64,000 bases of DNA from contig CANKII010000001.1 in assembly GCA_947482115.1 (NCBI GenBank), positions 372,001-436,000 of the forward strand, read 5' to 3'. Below the pieces are notes generated by a model. It worked only from the letters and a program-made list of their open reading frames with translations. It was not told the origin of the DNA and searched no databases. The stretch is from Fibrobacterota bacterium (GTDB lineage: Bacteria; Fibrobacterota; Fibrobacteria; UBA11236). Made by a program: the position numbers and the translations under genes. Positions 60,532 to 64,000 of the stretch are shown piece by piece (the first letter of the stretch is position 1; each line of letters opens with the position of its first letter).

Positions 60532-62523
60532 TCAACGAAGGAGTTTCATCCTCACCACATACATTCCTGGCGATACAGGACGGCCATCCATACCACTCCC
60601 GTTCCATGAGACCACCCGGCTCTTCATCGCCATGAAATCATTTTTCCAAACCACACGGCCCATCATATCCTCAGATGTCAATCGAACAGAGGAAATACCA
60701 TCCGGAATTCGGAATGAATATGGACTTAAGCCCTTCACATGAACAACATAAGGACCCAGAATACCCGTTTCAGTAATAACGGATAATCGTGCAGACGTAC
60801 TCCCGGCTGAACCGGCCACGTTAGTCACCCAACACCTGAACAAACCCGTATCCGCGATAACCATATTGGAAAAACGAAGCGTATCCGTAGTGCTGCCTGT
60901 GAATTTACCCGTGTCAGCCAGATTCTGGGTTCCCGAAGCGCGAGTCCGACTCCACCGATAGGTGAGAGGCGCGGTTCCTGTAGCCTTCACAAAAAACTTT
61001 CCACTGTTTATCCCGGAAAATACGGAGACATTCACAGGATTCACTGAAATCACCGGTGTTGAATTGATTGTGATGCTTAAGATCGTCGTAGTCGCCCCTG
61101 CTGTACCTGTCGCTGTCACGGTGTAATTCGTTGCAGCTTGAGTAACCGTTGGCGTTCCACTTATGATTCCATTCGAAAGATTCAAGCTTAAACCTGCAGG
61201 AAGTGGTGGAGATACCGAATAACCGGTTAAGGTTCCACTTTGGATCACCGCCGTATCCGGAACCATCACTGCTGTGGTTGTCAAAACAAGAGGATTGCGT
61301 TTATAGGAAAGGCCCGTGGGAGGGACAACACCTCCCACAATCAACGATGTGGCTGCGGGTTTTTGAGTCTCATATGAGAGTTTGATCCAATCGTTAGCAC
61401 GGGGCATGTTCTCAAATCTCACTTCATCCATTACGCCATTAAAGAATCCAGAATCATTGGAAAAACTCCCGATTGTCACATCAAAATCGCTTCGAATTGT
61501 TTGTGTCAAACTCGTGCCTGAAGAGCAAGCAAATACTCCATCCACAAGCAGACGCAGGTTGCCCGGGGCTCCTACTGGACCTGCCCGTACCACAGCCACA
61601 TGATGCCATGTTCCGGCAATCAAACGGTGGTCGGCTCTTTTATAAACAGCCTGTGGCCCGTCTGAAAACAAAACGGATGGGGTATCGTTAACCGAATTGT
61701 TCGTATCCCTGAATGAGTTGTTCAGCCGTAGGTCATACTGACTTCCATTTCTTCCCTTTGATTTTGAAATAATACCCTTGCGCATGACAGCGCTATTAGG
61801 AAACTGACTCACATTGATCCACGCTGAAATAGTGTATTGAGGAATGCCATTTATTGTCGATGAATCGTCCTGAAAATTCAGCGCATTTTTAGTAAAAGTA
61901 TTGGCACCCGTTGATGTCACGATCCGGTAAGAGCCTCCATTTGAATCCGCATTGCTCCCAAGAAAATTCTTCGCTCTTCCCATCAACCCACTTACATCTT
62001 GGGGATTTTGTCCGCCTATGTTTTGCGGAATCCCTTTAAAATGTCTCGCAGTTACATCACGAGTCGTATCGTTTGTGGCCTCCGAGAGATGGAACACCCC
62101 TTGAAATCCGCGAAGCGTGTCAAACGTCGCAGCTCCATTGCTGCTGTCTACTGCCCCCGACTTTTTATGGTACATCCGGAAAGACTGAGTGCTGTTGTTT
62201 CCATACACCGAGTCCAAAAGCACCCACACAGCTGCGTTTTGATTCGTCGAGTCCCAGTTGTCTATTTGGTAAGGCAAGTGTGTTCCGTTTGCCTTAGCGA
62301 AACGAACATCCTGCCCTTTAGCTGCTGCCTGGTTGAAATTGAAATTTCCGGCGTTCAGTCGAAGCAAAATCGGGTAATACCTCTGTGTCGCCGTAATATT
62401 GGCTCCCGATGCAGACGTATTTATGGTAACCGAGCGGCAATAGCCCCATTGGGAATAATCCTCGGCGGAAAATGCGATGCCCGCACAAAAGAGGATTCCT
62501 AAAAAACTGATTTTAGCATTCAT
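60532..62523 (-). CDS. Secreted LamG / He_PIG / Ig-like protein with C-terminal tail
   Basis: 663 aa with signal peptide MNAKISFLGILFCAGIAFSA. Residues about 20-130 look like DUF2341 (SVTINTSASGANITATQRYY...VRFAKANGTHLPYQIDNW). About 140-385 is a LamG/concanavalin-like fold (QGVFHLSEATNDTTRD...ISAWINVSQFPNS...AGTWHHVAVVRAG). About 390-490 is one He_PIG domain and about 490-580 an Ig-like domain (GTAPLTYRWSRTRASG...DTGLFRCWVTN). The tail (DMMGRVVWKND...GRPVSPGMYVVRMKL) resembles FlgD-like/T9SS type-A tails. Likely glycan binding outside the cell. Its ribosome-binding site is inside a hairpin. Confidence 0.88.
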   Translation of the reverse strand: MNAKISFLGILFCAGIAFSAEDYSQWGYCRSVTINTSASGANITATQRYYPILLRLNAGNFNFNQAAAKGQDVRFAKANGTHLPYQIDNWDSTNQNAAVWVLLDSVYGNNSTQSFRMYHKKSGAVDSSNGAATFDTLRGFQGVFHLSEATNDTTRDVTARHFKGIPQNIGGQNPQDVSGLMGRAKNFLGSNADSNGGSYRIVTSTGANTFTKNALNFQDDSSTINGIPQYTISAWINVSQFPNSAVMRKGIISKSKGRNGSQYDLRLNNSFRDTNNSVNDTPSVLFSDGPQAVYKRADHRLIAGTWHHVAVVRAGPVGAPGNLRLLVDGVFACSSGTSLTQTIRSDFDVTIGSFSNDSGFFNGVMDEVRFENMPRANDWIKLSYETQKPAATSLIVGGVVPPTGLSYKRNPLVLTTTAVMVPDTAVIQSGTLTGYSVSPPLPAGLSLNLSNGIISGTPTVTQAATNYTVTATGTAGATTTILSITINSTPVISVNPVNVSVFSGINSGKFFVKATGTAPLTYRWSRTRASGTQNLADTGKFTGSTTDTLRFSNMVIADTGLFRCWVTNVAGSAGSTSARLSVITETGILGPYVVHVKGLSPYSFRIPDGISSVRLTSEDMMGRVVWKNDFMAMKSRVVSWNGSGMDGRPVSPGMYVVRMKLLR

Positions 62524-62524
62524 C

Positions 62525-62546
62525 CTTATCCTCCAATGAGGATAAG
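62525..62546 (-). promoter_or_regulatory. Hairpin covering the Shine-Dalgarno of the LamG gene
   Basis: On the minus strand the leader reads CTTATCCTC-ATTG-GAGGATAAG, a perfect 9-bp stem with a 4-base loop, and the ATG follows one base later (62523). The Shine-Dalgarno GGAGG is in the loop and 3' arm, so the folded mRNA would hide it. Possible translational switch or thermosensor-like control. Confidence 0.6.
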
Positions 62547-62621
62547 ATTACGCTGTAAAAAATAAACGGGGTTGTGTTATTTCAAGAACATCAAGAAAAC
62601 CGGATTTTTAGCCCAAAAACC

Positions 62622-63659
62622 TTAAATCGAATAATCTCCGGTGAACATCTTCACCTCGCGCGGTGTGGCAAAAGCCACATCGCCTTTCACCAATCCCAGC
62701 GCCTGAAATTCCTCGACCGGCAATTCGACTTGCAGTTGCGAACCTCCGTCCACATCCAGACTGATGCGCATGGACAAACCCGTCGTACGGATATGCGCGA
62801 TGCGCCCTTCAATGGAACCGGGGCCTTCACGATGCGGTGTCAATGCAAGATCATGCGGACGGACAAAGACTTCCCGCGCTCCGGGAACATTCACCGCAGC
62901 CGGATCAAGTTGAACCGAAGCACTACCGTCGAGTCTGCTGTGGAAAATATTGACATTGCCCAGAAACTGCATCACGAAAGCATTTGCTGGATGATGGAAT
63001 ATCTCCTCGGGGGAACCGACCTGTTCCACACGGCCTTTGTTGAGAATGGCCACGCGATCCGCGACTTCAAATGCCTCGTCCTGATCATGCGTCACAAACA
63101 CCGAGGTGATGTGCATTTCATCATGCAACTTCCGCAACCAGCGGCGGAGATCCTGACGCACTTGCGCATCGAGGGCGCCAAAGGGTTCGTCCAGCAACAA
63201 AACTTCAGGGCGAGCCGCCAAGGCACGAGCCAGAGCCACACGTTGTTTTTGTCCGCCCGAAAGCTGCGAGGGATAGCGCTCCGCCATTCCCTTCAATTGA
63301 ATCAAGGTCAATAGCTCATCGACCCGGGCGTTGATTTCTTCCTTCGGTTTTTTCTGAACCAAAAGGGAAAAGCCAATATTCTCCCGCACGGTCATGTGCC
63401 GGAACAGGGCATAATGCTGAAAGACAAAACCAATGCGCCGTTCGCGTACCGCCAAATCACGCGTGTCGCTACTGCCAAGAATCACCTCGCCTTGATCCGG
63501 AGACTCGAGTCCCGCGATGATGCGCAGCAAGGTGGTCTTTCCGCAACCGGAAGGACCGAGCAAAGCCACGAGCTCCCCGTCCGGAATGTCCAGCGAGACA
63601 TTCTCCAGAGCCTGGGTGGACTCGAAACTTTTGCTGACGTTGCGAATGTTGATTTGCAT
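62622..63659 (-). CDS. cysA: Sulfate/thiosulfate-type ABC transporter ATP-binding protein
   Basis: 345 aa. Walker [10 protein letters not shown] (35-43), signature LSGGQKQR (133-140), Walker B LLLDEP (154-159) and the switch His in [13 protein letters not shown]. The C-terminal TOBE-like regulatory domain ([20 protein letters not shown]...[20 protein letters not shown]) matches CysA; related CUT1-type importers are possible. No permease or binding-protein gene is visible within the window to either side. It starts at ATG 63659 without a clear ribosome-binding site. Confidence 0.88.
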   Translation of the reverse strand: MQINIRNVSKSFESTQALENVSLDIPDGELVALLGPSGCGKTTLLRIIAGLESPDQGEVILGSSDTRDLAVRERRIGFVFQHYALFRHMTVRENIGFSLLVQKKPKEEINARVDELLTLIQLKGMAERYPSQLSGGQKQRVALARALAARPEVLLLDEPFGALDAQVRQDLRRWLRKLHDEMHITSVFVTHDQDEAFEVADRVAILNKGRVEQVGSPEEIFHHPANAFVMQFLGNVNIFHSRLDGSASVQLDPAAVNVPGAREVFVRPHDLALTPHREGPGSIEGRIAHIRTTGLSMRISLDVDGGSQLQVELPVEEFQALGLVKGDVAFATPREVKMFTGDYSI

Positions 63660-63712
63660 GGTTTAAAAAAGATAGTCGGTTGAGGTAGTTGAGGCTGAAT
63701 CGTTCCCATTAA

Positions 63713-63747
63713 AAAGCGCCCCTCCGCTGAATGCGAAGAGGCGCTTT
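63713..63747 (-). terminator. Intrinsic terminator between the edge gene and cysA
   Basis: AAAGCGCC (63713-63720) and GGCGCTTT (63740-63747) form an 8-bp stem. Read on the minus strand it is followed by TTTTT, so it ends transcription of the gene at 63779-64000 before cysA. cysA must therefore have its own promoter in 63660-63712. Confidence 0.85.
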
Positions 63748-63778
63748 AACCCATCCGGAGGGTTGTTAGAGTGAAGGC

Positions 63779-64000
63779 TTAGCCTTCTGTTTTGACTTCC
63801 GCCTCGTCCATTTCAAAACGGGGCTTCTTCTTGATCTGGGTGCGACGGCCATGCTGCATATCGCCATCGGTGCCAACAAACGCTTCGGACCCGCCCTCGA
63901 AAGAAGGAGTCGTGGGAGTGTTGTGATTGTCATGCGTTTCAACTGTGGCAGGCAAGGGACGGCGCGGGGAAAGCGGAGCATCCTGCTGCGGCATTGAAAC
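63779..64000 (-). CDS. Hypothetical protein, possibly partial at the window edge
   Basis: The frame runs from the window edge to a stop at 63779. An ATG at 63994 gives 71 aa (MPQQDAPLSPRRPLPATV...), but only six bases before it are visible, so this may be the C-terminus of a longer gene. The sequence is disordered, rich in Pro, Thr, His and charged residues (THDNHNTPTTPSFEGGSEAF, RRTQIKKKPRFEMDEAE). No family recognised. An intrinsic terminator follows it, which supports a real gene. Confidence 0.55.
   Translation of the reverse strand, partial: VSMPQQDAPLSPRRPLPATVETHDNHNTPTTPSFEGGSEAFVGTDGDMQHGRRTQIKKKPRFEMDEAEVKTEG

Noticed and set aside
1-64000. tRNA, rRNA, prophage or insertion-sequence genes
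   Set aside because: I looked for conserved tRNA arms, transposase DDE/Y1 motifs and phage structural genes and saw none.

Overview
The window comes from a Gram-negative bacterium with an LPS outer membrane. It carries LptF and LptG, an LpxH-type hydrolase, BamD-like and CpoB-like TPR lipoproteins, several outer-membrane barrel candidates and many lipoproteins. Large secreted proteins built from YCF48, He_PIG, LamG and FN3 modules, PL9-type and other beta-helix enzymes, a DUF3078 barrel and C-terminal tails with a D/N-L-x-G-R motif point to the FCB superphylum, with Fibrobacterota-like lineages the best guess. That placement is inference; the window has no 16S rRNA. I recognise no insertion sequence, prophage, CRISPR array or tRNA. 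Most of the window looks like core chromosome with an expanded secretome.

Layout. 1-7.6 kb: a partial lipoprotein, purH/purC, a lipoprotein, a membrane protein, and three tandem paralogous lipoproteins, the middle one C-terminally truncated. 7.8-17.9 kb: two paralogous surface proteins of 1034 and 2246 aa made of YCF48 propeller repeats and He_PIG domains. 18-24.2 kb: a leftward operon (cpoB-like, bamD-like, nadD, outer-membrane protein) divergent from lptF-lptG-tadA. 24.2-31.2 kb: SRP RNA, a 126-bp REP/MITE-like element, prmA, a polyprenyl synthase, acetyl-CoA synthetase (apparently starting at CTG), a DUF3078 protein, mscL, and hisE-hisG bracketed by two 38-bp palindromes. 31-36.5 kb: a subtilase, two secreted proteins sharing a C-terminal tail, a peroxiredoxin and a methyltransferase. 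36.5-44.7 kb: a rightward run of glgP, a Prs-like gene, a Ser/Thr kinase with a PEGA domain, an outer-membrane protein, larC and an unknown gene. 44.6-51.1 kb: lpxH-like, a ferredoxin, two small genes, a RluA-type synthase, a thioredoxin-like protein, then galE, a small gene, ddl and tsaB. 51.1-55.0 kb: a three-gene operon with 4-bp overlaps (beta-helix protein, PL9-like lyase, SUMF1-like lipoprotein). 55.1-64 kb: rimI, cyclophilin, a DUF218 protein, a GH2-like protein, a RHH/PIN toxin-antitoxin pair, a LamG/He_PIG/Ig secreted protein, cysA and a partial gene.

How it fits together. Housekeeping functions are purine and histidine synthesis, NAD, isoprenoid, envelope assembly and tRNA modification. 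They alternate with secreted proteins that probably act in adhesion and in plant-polysaccharide attack (PL9, beta-helix, GH2-like). Genes are packed tightly: 4-bp stop/start overlaps occur at about ten junctions. The features most worth a second look are the short palindromic repeats. They supply stop codons (prmA, mscL, and both genes of a convergent pair), are inserted in frame inside ddl, and may supply a promoter element to a toxin-antitoxin operon. Others are the modular YCF48/He_PIG giants, a hairpin that would hide a ribosome-binding site, and an SRP RNA with an unusual apical loop.
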